Source: Crystallibacter degradans
GTDB taxonomy: Bacteria > Actinomycetota > Actinomycetes > Actinomycetales > Micrococcaceae
DNA: 64,000 nt
Assembly: GCF_012952295.1 (NCBI RefSeq)
Contig: NZ_JABBCH010000003.1
Location: 1 to 64,000, forward strand
Direction of reading: 5' to 3'
Below the pieces are notes generated by a model that was not told where the DNA came from, searched no databases, and saw nothing but the letters and a program-made list of their open reading frames with translations. The position numbers and the translations under genes are program-made. This document shows positions 49,816 through 58,180 of the stretch, in pieces. Position 1 is the stretch's first letter. Each line of letters begins with the position of its first letter.

Positions 49816-50130
49816 ATGCATGAACGCACCGCTATCATCGCCAGCCGCTCCGGCCTCCACGCCCGTCCCGCTGCTCTCTTCGCCGAATCTGCAGGGAATC
49901 GCCCCTTGACGTAAGCATCGGGATGGGGGGGCACGCCTGCCCATAAAGCCCTCGACGCGGCAACATCCTCTCGCTCATGACACTCGGCGCCGCACCAAGG
50001 GGACTCTGTGGCTCTCAGGGCCGAGGGCGACGGCGCCGCAACAGCTCTGGATTCCTTGGTGGCCTTGCTGCAAACAGACCTCGACACAGAGCAAGCCTCC
50101 TCAACGGGGGCGCGGCGGGCGCATTCGAGG
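49816..50130 (+). pseudogene. ptsH: Decayed HPr phosphocarrier protein
   Basis: The ATG at 49816 begins a good HPr: MHERTAIIASRSGLHARPAALFAESAGN, with the phosphorylated His of GLHARPA. After residue 30 the frame shifts, and later pieces are recognisable in other frames (LMTLGAAPRG; VALRAEGDGAATALDSLVALLQTDLDTE). Two or more indels separate them. It sits directly behind ptsI, as in intact PTS operons of relatives, and has decayed together with it. Confidence 0.8.
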
Positions 50131-50235
50131 GGCGGATCTACCATGACGATGTGCCGCTCTGCGGCCGTCCAAACCTCTGCTTCAAGAGGGCGCACCTCGT
50201 CCAATAGCCGCTCCCGCCGCAAAAGGTGATGACAT

Positions 50236-50257
50236 TTTTATAACGGTTTTATAACGG
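50236..50257. repeat. Tandem 11-bp repeat upstream of the pilin
   Basis: TTTTATAACGG occurs twice head-to-tail with no gap (50236-50246 and 50247-50257). The 11-base period places both copies on the same face of the helix, as expected for a dimeric or cooperative DNA-binding protein. It lies about 190 bases before the pilin start and marks the beginning of the A+T-richer pilus region. Confidence 0.75.
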
Positions 50258-50307
50258 TGTCAGAAAAAGTTGGTGAAACCTTCCAATTACCCCTTACGAT
50301 ATTCTCG

Positions 50308-50367
50308 GTTGGGGGCAATCAAACAACTCCTTTCGAGACTTCCCTTCTCGAATTAGTTGGGGGCAAT
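50308..50367. repeat. Spaced 12-bp direct repeats upstream of the pilin
   Basis: GTTGGGGGCAAT is found at 50308-50319 and again at 50356-50367, 48 bases apart. Both copies are preceded by TTCTCG within a few bases. They lie 80-140 bases before the pilin ATG and are probably regulator sites. Confidence 0.75.
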
Positions 50368-50445
50368 TTCTGCAAAACCTCCTGCCATTGGTCTATATCC
50401 GTCCAATGGCCTTTATGGTCATTTGCTTTTCAGGAGTTGAATCTC

Positions 50446-50670
50446 ATGCTCGGTCTGTACATGAACGCTCGCAATTTCGTTTCCGGCCTCCTTTCTCGCG
50501 AAGAAAAGGGCGCCACTGCCGTCGAATACGGCATCATGGTCGCCCTTATCGCTGTTGTCATCATCGTGGCCGTTACTCTGCTCGGTGGCACCCTTGACCA
50601 GATGTTTACGGATGCGGCTTGTGAACTGGGTGGCACCCCGGTCACCGGCGCAACTGCCTGCACCCCATAG
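50446..50670 (+). CDS. flp: Flp/Fap-type pilin
   Basis: 74 residues from the ATG at 50446 (CAGGAG 10 bases upstream). A second ATG at 50461 is possible. Class IVb (Flp) prepilin: basic leader, processing region REEKGATAVEYGIMVALIAVVIIVAVTLLGG, with Glu at position +5 after the Gly (G/ATAVE), then a hydrophobic assembly helix and a short C-terminal globule with two cysteines (CELGGTPVTGATAC). The prepilin peptidase at 57545 should cleave it. The major subunit of the pilus encoded by this locus. Separated from the assembly genes by a strong hairpin. Confidence 0.93.
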   Translation: MLGLYMNARNFVSGLLSREEKGATAVEYGIMVALIAVVIIVAVTLLGGTLDQMFTDAACELGGTPVTGATACTP

Positions 50671-50699
50671 TCCTTCAATCTTCAAGATCGAACTCATTG

Positions 50700-50745
50700 G
50701 CAACTTGTGTGGTGGTGGCTAAGCCGCCGCCACCACACAAGTTGC
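50700..50745 (+). terminator. 20-bp-stem hairpin between pilin and assembly genes
   Basis: Bases 50700-50719 pair with 50726-50745 (19 Watson-Crick pairs and one G-U) around a 6-base loop. It starts 29 bases after the pilin stop and ends 25 bases before tadE. There is no T-tract, so it is more likely a partial terminator, or a stabiliser of the pilin mRNA 3' end, than an absolute stop. Confidence 0.7.
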
Positions 50746-50770
50746 ATGGCCGGCTTGGGGCGGAGCGTGA

Positions 50771-51175
50771 ATGAAAAGCAAATCCGAGAATGGAGCAGCG
50801 GCCGTAGAATTTGCCCTGGTTCTGCCTTTGCTACTCCTAGCTCTCCTAGGAGTCATAGAATTCGGACGGGCCTACAACGTTCAAATCTCACTCACTCAGG
50901 CGGCAAGAGAGGGTGCCCGCTACGCCGCCATTCACCACGACGCCAGCGATTATGACGTGGCCGCTTACGCTACGGAATCCGCCCCGTCTTTGCAGGGTCT
51001 TGCATTCACTGTGAGCGACGGTGGGGTGCCGTGTTCTGCTCTCGATTCCGTAGAGGTGACCACGAGTGTCTCGCTCTCCTCGATGACCGGACTCCTTGAA
51101 GCAGAGTTCCTAGGCCTAGGTCCGCTCTACCCTATCCAACTGGAAGGTAAGGCAGTGATGAGATGTGGCGGTTGA
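50771..51175 (+). CDS. tadE: TadE-like pilus assembly protein
   Basis: 134 residues. It starts KSKSENGAAAVEFALVLPLLLLALLGVIEFGRAYNVQISLTQAAREGARYAAI, the TadE signature: a pilin-like cleavage site (G/AAAVEFA), one membrane helix and the conserved TQAAREGARYAA. A pseudopilin of the Tad secretion/pilus system, processed by the same peptidase as the pilin. Overlaps the next gene by 13 bases. Confidence 0.9.
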   Translation: MKSKSENGAAAVEFALVLPLLLLALLGVIEFGRAYNVQISLTQAAREGARYAAIHHDASDYDVAAYATESAPSLQGLAFTVSDGGVPCSALDSVEVTTSVSLSSMTGLLEAEFLGLGPLYPIQLEGKAVMRCGG

Positions 51176-52176
51176 GTGTCGAGAAGAAAGATGAGCACGG
51201 ACTAACTGCTGTCATTGTAGCCATCCTAATGGTTGTCCTCTTAGGCACAGTTGCCCTCGTTGTCGATGTTGGTCGGCTTTATGCCGAGAAGGCCCAGCTT
51301 CAAAATGGCGCCGATGCTGCAGCGCTTGCCATAGCAACCGACTGCGCACAAGGGAACGAATGTAGTCAAGCTGTTGCCGACAGTACTGCGGTTCAATTCA
51401 GCAATGACAATGCAAATGACGGCACGGCCCACTTGATAGAGGCGACGTTAAGCAGCGGGACGGTCAGGGTTAATGTGGGCGCCCAAGTAAGTGATGGAAA
51501 CGCAAACGAGCTGCCATTGTTCTTCGGACCAATATTTGAACTCTTGGATCCTGCAAGTTCCTTTGATAATGCAACCGTTGTTGCAGGCGCCACCTCTCAG
51601 TGGGGAGGCCCGTATTCCGGAGTTCCATATCTACCGGTCGGGTTCGGGCAGTGTGAGTTTGATTTAACTGGCGGTCTCAAAATGATCCAGACTCACGGGG
51701 GTAACGATTGCTCTGCAAGAAATCCTTCCGGTGCCCATCTGCCTGGGGGGTTTGGATGGCTTAAGACTGATGGTACGTGTAGTGCGATATTGATAAAAAT
51801 ATCAGACACGGAGTTCATCGGTGACAGCTCATCGGGCGCACCTCCGCCGTCTTCCTGCAGCGGTTTCTTCGACAAAGATGAGTTACAAGGCAAAACTGTT
51901 GTTTTGCCTATATTCGCTAACGCCAGCGGTGCGGGTGACGAAGGCAAGTTCACGATCAAGGGCTGGGCTGCATTCGAATTGTGGGGATGGAATCTGCCCT
52001 CTGCGACCCCTGACGCCAAGGTTGATCCTCCGACCGGCATGGGCTATGTGTCAGGCGGTAACAACTCCAAAAAGGGATTGATAGGACGCTTCATTGAGTA
52101 TGTCTCCAGTGAAGATGGCCTGACGACTGGCGGAACAGATGAATTCGGTGCAACTGTCGTTCAGCTAAGCGACTAG
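51163..52176 (+). CDS. TadG-like pilus assembly protein
   Basis: 337 residues. The ATG at 51163 lies inside tadE. N-terminal DEHGLTAVIVAILMVVLLGTVALVVDVGRLYAEKAQLQNGADAAALAIA is the TadE/G-like membrane anchor followed by the helix typical of putative Flp pilus-assembly TadG proteins. The large outer part (about 60-337) is beta-rich with several Cys and Gly/Ser loops, and no von Willebrand-A metal site was seen. Minor surface component of the pilus machine. The gap of 131 bases to the next gene may encode a 27-residue peptide. Confidence 0.85.
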   Translation: MWRLSVEKKDEHGLTAVIVAILMVVLLGTVALVVDVGRLYAEKAQLQNGADAAALAIATDCAQGNECSQAVADSTAVQFSNDNANDGTAHLIEATLSSGTVRVNVGAQVSDGNANELPLFFGPIFELLDPASSFDNATVVAGATSQWGGPYSGVPYLPVGFGQCEFDLTGGLKMIQTHGGNDCSARNPSGAHLPGGFGWLKTDGTCSAILIKISDTEFIGDSSSGAPPPSSCSGFFDKDELQGKTVVLPIFANASGAGDEGKFTIKGWAAFELWGWNLPSATPDAKVDPPTGMGYVSGGNNSKKGLIGRFIEYVSSEDGLTTGGTDEFGATVVQLSD

Positions 52177-52307
52177 TAACACGAACGACTGAAGGTCAAT
52201 ACGTTGCCCATCCAAAACGATTCCCGCGACGAAGCAGTGGAGTTGGGATCAAGCCAGGACAACGAAGGCGCCGTCGTCTTGTGGTAACTCGATAGGAATA
52301 AAACATT

Positions 52308-53048
52308 GTGAAATCTAGATTGATTGCCGGAGCCTCCGCCATCGTGCTGGCATTGGTGGGCGGCATTCTCGTCTTCGCTTACACGGCGAATGCCGACAGC
52401 AGAGCTATGGCAGGGCTTGAGACCGTCAATGTAGTGGTCGTACAAGAAACCGTGCCGGCGGGAACACCAGTGGAAGAACTGGCCGAGTCTGTCGACATTG
52501 AACAGCAGCCCGCGACAGCCGTTCCTTCCACGGCCCTCGCGGACCTAACTAGCAGCGCCGGAAAAGTCACGGCGGTAGAACTGGTTCCAGGAGAGCAACT
52601 CTTAGCTGAGCGTCTACTAGCGCCGGAGGAACTTCAAATCCTTGGAGCCGTTGAGATACCCAAGGGGCTTCAAGAGGTGTCCTTCCAGCTGGAGCCGCAA
52701 AGAGTTGTTGGTGGCAGAGTTATCGCGGGTGATCATGTCGGCGTTTATATTTCTCTTGACGCCGGCGCTATCGAGGGCAGGCCAGAGGAACCTACGACTC
52801 AACTAGTGCTGCACAAACTATTGGTCACCGCGGTCCAGCGCGCCCCACTTCCCACGACGGAAAATCCCGAACAAGATGCGCAAGCGTTGCCGGAAGGATC
52901 CTTGCTCCTGACAGTCGCCGCCACCGATACAGATGCCGCGCGACTCATTTTCGCCGCTGAATTCGGTCGTATATGGCTCAGCAAGGAACCGCTCGAGGCG
53001 AAGGAAAGTAAGCCAGAGGTCATTGAGAAGTCAGAGGTTTATCGATGA
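52308..53048 (+). CDS. cpaB: CpaB/RcpC-like pilus assembly protein (SAF domain)
   Basis: 246 residues from the GTG at 52308. One N-terminal membrane helix (LIAGASAIVLALVGGILVFAY), then a SAF domain (VNVVVVQETVPAGTPVEELAE ... GEQLLAERL) and a CpaB-specific C-terminal domain (VVGGRVIAGDHVGVYISLD ... LLLTVAATDTDAARLIFAAEFGRIWLSKEP). In Gram-negative Tad systems RcpC/CpaB sits with the secretin. Gram-positive loci keep it as a membrane-anchored outer factor. ATGA overlap with the next gene. Confidence 0.88.
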   Translation: MKSRLIAGASAIVLALVGGILVFAYTANADSRAMAGLETVNVVVVQETVPAGTPVEELAESVDIEQQPATAVPSTALADLTSSAGKVTAVELVPGEQLLAERLLAPEELQILGAVEIPKGLQEVSFQLEPQRVVGGRVIAGDHVGVYISLDAGAIEGRPEEPTTQLVLHKLLVTAVQRAPLPTTENPEQDAQALPEGSLLLTVAATDTDAARLIFAAEFGRIWLSKEPLEAKESKPEVIEKSEVYR

Positions 53049-54241
53049 GCCGATTTATTCTAGTCGGATCGGATGGGTCCTTCGAGCAAAAGCTGCGTTT
53101 GGCTCTTGCCGGTGGTCTATCGGGAGATATTACTACAGTCGGGCCAGATGTCCTCAATTTGCAGCCGCAGGAGTTCTTTACACTGGTGACCGGTGAGCGA
53201 CCTGAAGTTCTGATCCTTGGCCCCAATTTGCCCGCAGAGGACGCTCTACGGCTAGCAACCATTCTAGATGTTCAGTTTCCGGCGCTCAGCGTCGTACTTG
53301 TGGCTGAGTCGACTCCGGAGCTGATACTCCAAGCGATGCGAGCTGGAGTCCGCGACGTACTGAGTCCGCTGGCTGACATTCCATCGATCCGAATCTTGTT
53401 GGAGCGTGCTTGTCAGGTTTTCGCCAGCCGCTATCGCACAGACCAGCCTGGAGCAGCAACGCATAGCGAGCGAGGAGTTGTCGTGGGCGTCTTTTCGCCG
53501 AAAGGTGGAGTAGGCAAGACAACAATTGCCACCAACGTTGCAGTAGGACTCGGGAAAGTGGCTCCGATGAACGTAGTCATCGTTGACCTAGACCTCCAAT
53601 TCGGAGATGTAGCCTCAAATCTGTATTTGCACCCCGAGCACACGATGACCGATGCCGTGTCTAATTCTGCCAGTCAAGATGCCATGGTTCTCAAAGCGTT
53701 TCTCACCTTGCACGCGGCAAACATATATACGCTTTGTGCACCTCTGGATCCTGTTGCTGGAGACCTCATTACAGCCGAGCAAGTGACTCACTTGCTTCAG
53801 CAACTGTCGACACAATTCAAGTACGTTGTGGTGGACACCGGACCCGGTCTGACGGAGCATACTTTAGCCGCACTGGAACAATGCACCGATGCGATCTGGG
53901 TATCCGGTATGGACGTTTCCAGCGTCAGAAGTTTACGCACAGGCTTGGACGTTCTGAGGAAACTTGAACTCATTCCCGAAACCCGGCACGTAGTGCTCAA
54001 CTTCGCCGACACTAAGACCGGACTCAGTGTCCAGGACATTGAAGCTAGCTTGGGAGCGCCCATCGACGTTGCGATCCCACGGTCAAAAGCGCTTTCTTAT
54101 GCGACAAACAGAGGAGTGCCTGTCCTGCAGGAGCCCATCAGAGACCCCGCTGTTAGGGGATTGACTGAACTGGTTGAACGTTTTGATCCGCAATGGCGTG
54201 ACAAGCGACGCAAGCTTCATCGACGGGCGGTAGTTCAGTGA
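53045..54241 (+). CDS. cpaE: CpaE/TadZ-like pilus-localising ATPase
   Basis: 398 residues. An N-terminal receiver-like domain (about 1-125) lacks an obvious phospho-Asp consensus. The C-terminal ParA/MinD ATPase has the deviant Walker A FSPKGGVGKTTIATNVAVGL, Walker A' VDLDLQFGDVASNL, and DTGPGLTEHTLAALEQC. In Tad systems TadZ places the pilus machine at the pole or other site. ATG overlaps the cpaB stop (ATGA), and its stop overlaps the cpaF GTG (GTGA). Confidence 0.9.
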   Translation: MSRFILVGSDGSFEQKLRLALAGGLSGDITTVGPDVLNLQPQEFFTLVTGERPEVLILGPNLPAEDALRLATILDVQFPALSVVLVAESTPELILQAMRAGVRDVLSPLADIPSIRILLERACQVFASRYRTDQPGAATHSERGVVVGVFSPKGGVGKTTIATNVAVGLGKVAPMNVVIVDLDLQFGDVASNLYLHPEHTMTDAVSNSASQDAMVLKAFLTLHAANIYTLCAPLDPVAGDLITAEQVTHLLQQLSTQFKYVVVDTGPGLTEHTLAALEQCTDAIWVSGMDVSSVRSLRTGLDVLRKLELIPETRHVVLNFADTKTGLSVQDIEASLGAPIDVAIPRSKALSYATNRGVPVLQEPIRDPAVRGLTELVERFDPQWRDKRRKLHRRAVVQ

Positions 54242-55692
54242 AACTCTCAGAGCGAATGAATGCCGCCCGGATGCAAGAGGCATCAGATGCGCCAGATATG
54301 CACATGGCGGCCAGTCTTATCCAAGAATCTGCACCTGCTCTGCCTGTCACAGCACGTCAAGCGCCCCTGCTGAGCGGGGAATCTACTGCCATTCCAATCG
54401 ATGCGCTAGCTAGCCTCAAACACCGTGCTGCGACAGCCCTTTTTGACCGAATGGGTGCCCGCTTCAACGACGCAACGCTCAGCGAGGAGGACTTGCGTTT
54501 CACGGCACGCGAGGAACTTGGACAGATTATCGACGAGGAGCAGGTGCCTCTGTCCGCCGATGAGCGCCGCCGCCTTATCCGCGACGTTGCCGACGACGTT
54601 ATGGGGTACGGCCCACTTCAGCGGTTTCTCGACGACTCCACCGTCACTGAAATCATGGTCAACCGGATGGACCAGATTTACGTGGAACGTCAGGGCCGCG
54701 TCATGTTGACTGACTCCCGCTTCAGCTCTGAAGACCATTTGCGCAAGGTGATCGAGCGCATCGTGTCCAAAGTCGGACGCCGGATCGATGAGTCTTCCCC
54801 ACTGGTTGACGCTCGCTTGGAAGACGGTTCACGCGTGAATGCCGTGATTCCTCCGCTAGCTGTCAACGGATCATCGCTGACCATTCGTAAGTTCAGCAAG
54901 GTACCACTCACAGTCCAGAACTTGATCGACTTCGGCACAATGACCCTCGAAATGTCTGAACTGCTTGACGCCTGCGTCAAAGCGAAATTGAACATCATTG
55001 TTTCGGGCGGTACCGGTACTGGCAAGACGACTCTATTGAACGTGCTGTCCTCGTTCCTGCCCGAGTCGGACAGAATTGTCACAATCGAGGACGCCGTGGA
55101 ACTACAGATCCAGCAGCAGCACGTAGTGCGGTTGGAGAGCCGTCCTCCGAATACGGAAGGAAAGGGGGCAGTTACGATCCGCGATCTGCTTCGCAACTCA
55201 TTGCGTATGCGTCCAGACCGTATAGTGGTGGGCGAGGTGCGGGGTGGCGAGTCTCTCGACATGCTTCAAGCCATGAATACCGGACACGACGGTTCGCTCT
55301 CCACCGTTCATTCGAACTCCCCTCGTGACGCTGTCGCCCGGTTGGAAACTCTTGTCCTGATGGCCGGAATGGATCTACCGCTGCGCGCTATCCGCGAACA
55401 GATCGCTTCAGCAGTAGATCTGATTATTCAGATTGCGCGTTTGAGGGATGGCACGCGACGGATCACGCATGTGACCGAAGTGCAGGGAATGGAAGGGGAC
55501 GTCGTGACACTCCAGGATGCTTTTGTCTTTGACTATTCTGCCGGCCTCGATCCTCAGGGAAGATTCTTGGGTAAGCCCATTCCTACCGGCATTCGGCCAC
55601 GCTTTATAGAAAAGTTCGAAGACATGGGGATTACTGTATCGCCGGCAGTCTTCGGCCGACCCATGACAGTTGGCGGACAGCGCCAGTCATGA
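54238..55692 (+). CDS. cpaF: Tad secretion ATPase (CpaF/TadA)
   Basis: 484 residues from the GTG at 54238. Hexameric PilT/VirB11-family ATPase powering pilus extension (and retraction in some systems). N-terminal helical domain, then YGPLQRFLDDSTVTEIMVNRMDQIYVERQG, Walker A IVSGGTGTGKTTLLNVL, DAVELQIQQQHVVRLESRPPN, Walker B-like RIVVGEVRGGESLDMLQAMNTGHDGSLSTVHSNSPRDA with the conserved His box. Core of the operon, overlapping both neighbours by 4 bases. Confidence 0.95.
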   Translation: MKLSERMNAARMQEASDAPDMHMAASLIQESAPALPVTARQAPLLSGESTAIPIDALASLKHRAATALFDRMGARFNDATLSEEDLRFTAREELGQIIDEEQVPLSADERRRLIRDVADDVMGYGPLQRFLDDSTVTEIMVNRMDQIYVERQGRVMLTDSRFSSEDHLRKVIERIVSKVGRRIDESSPLVDARLEDGSRVNAVIPPLAVNGSSLTIRKFSKVPLTVQNLIDFGTMTLEMSELLDACVKAKLNIIVSGGTGTGKTTLLNVLSSFLPESDRIVTIEDAVELQIQQQHVVRLESRPPNTEGKGAVTIRDLLRNSLRMRPDRIVVGEVRGGESLDMLQAMNTGHDGSLSTVHSNSPRDAVARLETLVLMAGMDLPLRAIREQIASAVDLIIQIARLRDGTRRITHVTEVQGMEGDVVTLQDAFVFDYSAGLDPQGRFLGKPIPTGIRPRFIEKFEDMGITVSPAVFGRPMTVGGQRQS

Positions 55693-56624
55693 ACGGAATC
55701 TTAGTCATGGGTCTCGGCCTCATTCTGTTAGCCATCGGGCTCGGCCTGCATGCTGTTAGGGCGCAGAATTATACGATTCCACGTGACCGCCGGCGCCCTT
55801 TTGAAGAGCAATCCACCTCTCAGCTCTCACGCTTCGCGGTTACGGCGGTGCGTCTCGTTGAAGAACAGCTCTCCAGACGTCCCACACGCATTTACCGCAA
55901 GGAGCTACTGGAGCTAGCAGGGCTGAAACTTAGCCAGGCTGACTTCGTCATTCTGGTGTTGGCTGCGTCGCTTGTCACGGGATTGGCCGGCTTACTCCTA
56001 GGCGGCCCGGTACTCGGACTGCTGTTCGCGGTAATCGCGCCGTTTATAGCTCATCTTGTGCTCTCGCAGCTTATAAGGCAACGCCGCTCCAAGTTCGATG
56101 CGCAGTTGGGAGACACTCTTCAGCTACTTACCGGCGGTCTCCGCGCTGGGCATAGTATTCTCCGCGCGATTGATGCCGCGGCAACGGAAGCGGACAGTCC
56201 TACGTCAGAAGAAATGCGTCGCATCATCACCGAAACAAGTTTGGGGAAGGACCTGCTCCAGTCTTTGAACGATACTTCTGTGCGGATGGCAAACGAAGAC
56301 TTCATGTGGATCGCCCAAGCCATTCAGATCAACCGCGAAGTAGGAGGCGATCTCGCAGAAGTACTCGACCAGGTCAGCGGAACTATCCGTGAACGGACCG
56401 AGATCAAGGGGCAGATCAAGGCGCTCGCCGCCGAGGGAAAGTTCTCCGCCTACATTCTCATGGCTTTGCCCATCGGCATCGTCGTCATGCTCAGCGTGGT
56501 CAACCCGAACTACATTGCCGTACTTTTCACCGAAGTTCTTGGTTGGGTCATGATCGGTGTATCCGTCATTCTCATGATCATCGGCGGTCTATGGCTGCGC
56601 AAGATCATCGACTTGAAGTTCTAG
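55689..56624 (+). CDS. tadB: Pilus assembly membrane protein TadB
   Basis: 311 residues. GspF/T2SSF domain protein of the inner-membrane platform. Membrane helices at the N-terminus (GILVMGLGLILLAIGLGLHAV), in the middle (LAASLVTGLAGLLLGGPVLGLLFAVIAPFIAHLVL) and at the C-terminus (AYILMALPIGIVVML, VLGWVMIGVSVILMIIGGLWL). The cytoplasmic part holds the family motif LTGGLRAGHSILRAIDAAA and EVGGDLAEVLDQVSGTIRER. ATGA overlap with cpaF. Confidence 0.92.
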   Translation: MNGILVMGLGLILLAIGLGLHAVRAQNYTIPRDRRRPFEEQSTSQLSRFAVTAVRLVEEQLSRRPTRIYRKELLELAGLKLSQADFVILVLAASLVTGLAGLLLGGPVLGLLFAVIAPFIAHLVLSQLIRQRRSKFDAQLGDTLQLLTGGLRAGHSILRAIDAAATEADSPTSEEMRRIITETSLGKDLLQSLNDTSVRMANEDFMWIAQAIQINREVGGDLAEVLDQVSGTIRERTEIKGQIKALAAEGKFSAYILMALPIGIVVMLSVVNPNYIAVLFTEVLGWVMIGVSVILMIIGGLWLRKIIDLKF

Positions 56625-56637
56625 GAGCGGCCTCATC

Positions 56638-57522
56638 ATGGATTTGACCGTTGTTATCGGAACCATCCTGCTCAGTACTTCGCTCGGATTTCTCTTGTGG
56701 ATGATTCTCTCGAGTGAGCAAAAAACGAGATCAGCCATTCGCTCCAACCTTGCTCGTGGCTTCGAAACTACCGAAGCTGTACGGCACCGTGATTTGGGGT
56801 TGCTTTATCGGGTAGGCCAGCAATTGACTCCTCCTAGTTACACAAGAAAATTGGACAGGTTACTCGCATTAGCAGGGCGCCCGGCCTCAATGCCACTTCA
56901 GAGACTGCTTGCGGCAAAACTTGCTCTCACTTTTGCTGGCGGACTGCTTGCGTTCGTTATGATTAGATCTAATCCATCCTCCACCATGATTTTGCTCGGA
57001 ATCTTCCTCACGGTGCTCGGGTATTTCATCCCGGACCTGATGCTCTACAGCAAAGGGCAGGAACGTCAGAAGGCCATGCAGTTGGAATTGGCCAACACCC
57101 TTGACCAGATGCTGATCTCTGTCGAGGCGGGTCTTGGCTTCGAAGCGGCCATGGCTCGAGCCGGTGCCAACGGAAAGGGACCTTTGGCCGAGGAACTGGT
57201 CCGGACCCTGCAGGATATGCAGGTGGGCAGAAGCCGCAGGGAGTCATACCTAGCTCTGGCGGACCGGACGAATGTGCCGGAACTCAGGAGCTTCGTGAAA
57301 GCTATAGTTCAGGCGGATGCGTATGGCATCGCGCTCAGCGGCGTGCTCCGGACTCAAGCCAAGGTCATGCGTGTCAAGCGGCGTCAGCGCGCCGAAGAAA
57401 AGGCTATGAAACTGCCAGTCATGGTCCTCTTTCCGCTGCTGTTCTTCATCTTTCCAGTGCTCTTCATCGCCATCCTGGGACCCGCAGCGATCAACGCTAT
57501 TGCAACCTTCAGCGGCCAGTGA
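56638..57522 (+). CDS. tadC: Pilus assembly membrane protein TadC
   Basis: 294 residues. Second T2SSF-domain platform protein, paralogous to tadB. Helices VVIGTILLSTSLGFLLWMIL, LALTFAGGLLAFVMI (approximately), TMILLGIFLTVLGYFIPDLML and a C-terminal pair (PVMVLFPLLFFIFPVLFIAILG). Core motif LANTLDQMLISVEAGLGFEAAMARAG, then YGIALSGVLRTQAKVMRVKRRQRAEEKAMKLPV. Starts 13 bases after tadB. Confidence 0.92.
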   Translation: MDLTVVIGTILLSTSLGFLLWMILSSEQKTRSAIRSNLARGFETTEAVRHRDLGLLYRVGQQLTPPSYTRKLDRLLALAGRPASMPLQRLLAAKLALTFAGGLLAFVMIRSNPSSTMILLGIFLTVLGYFIPDLMLYSKGQERQKAMQLELANTLDQMLISVEAGLGFEAAMARAGANGKGPLAEELVRTLQDMQVGRSRRESYLALADRTNVPELRSFVKAIVQADAYGIALSGVLRTQAKVMRVKRRQRAEEKAMKLPVMVLFPLLFFIFPVLFIAILGPAAINAIATFSGQ

Positions 57523-57544
57523 CTGGCCACTTTAGGCTCGTATA

Positions 57545-58180
57545 GTGAACATCCTACTCATCGCGGCCTGTGCCGCCGTTGGACTTGCAGCCGGCAACGT
57601 GGCGTTTCCCCTGGCTCAGCGCGAGGCGCGGACCGCGCTGCCTGCCCGATGGCGCCTGCCGGTGGCGGCGCTGGCCGGGTTGTTCTGCGGATTCCTTGCA
57701 GTAATCTTCGACGCAGATCCCGCGCTGCCAGCGTTCCTCTACCTTGCGGTGATGGGGATACTGCTCGGTGCGATCGATGCCCGGCACAAGTTGCTGCCGA
57801 ACCGGCTGGTTCTGCCGTTCCTGCTCGGCGCACTCGGCCTGCTCGGAGTGGCCAGCCTGATGAGTGGCAGTTGGGTGCAGTTGCTGGGCGGAGTACTGGG
57901 CGCGGCTGTTATGTTCGCTGTCTATCTGGTCATGGCGCTGATCAAGCCGGGCGGTATGGGCATGGGCGACGTGAAACTGGCCGCTGTCGTCGGGCTTTAT
58001 GCGGGTTACCTAGGTCTGAACGCCTGGCTGCTGGTTCTGGTGGGAGCGTTCGTCCTTAACGCAGTGGCCATAGTGGTTCTCGTGCTTGGGCGTGTTTTGA
58101 ACAGGAAGTCTGAGATCCCCTTTGGCCCGTCGATGATCGCCGCGACTATCTTGGTACCGCTGGTTTCAGGAGTCGGGTGA
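57545..58180 (+). CDS. Prepilin peptidase (A24, TadV/CpaA type)
   Basis: 211 residues from the GTG at 57545. Integral-membrane aspartic protease that removes the leader of Flp pilin and TadE-type pseudopilins. The two catalytic Asp sites are present: GAIDARHKLLPNRLVLP and GGMGMGDVKLAAVVGLYAG. Longer than minimal TadV, with the Cys-rich methylase domain of type-IVa peptidases absent. G+C is higher than the rest of the pilus operon. Overlaps the Rieske gene 3' end by 15 bases, tail-to-tail. Confidence 0.92.
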   Translation: MNILLIAACAAVGLAAGNVAFPLAQREARTALPARWRLPVAALAGLFCGFLAVIFDADPALPAFLYLAVMGILLGAIDARHKLLPNRLVLPFLLGALGLLGVASLMSGSWVQLLGGVLGAAVMFAVYLVMALIKPGGMGMGDVKLAAVVGLYAGYLGLNAWLLVLVGAFVLNAVAIVVLVLGRVLNRKSEIPFGPSMIAATILVPLVSGVG

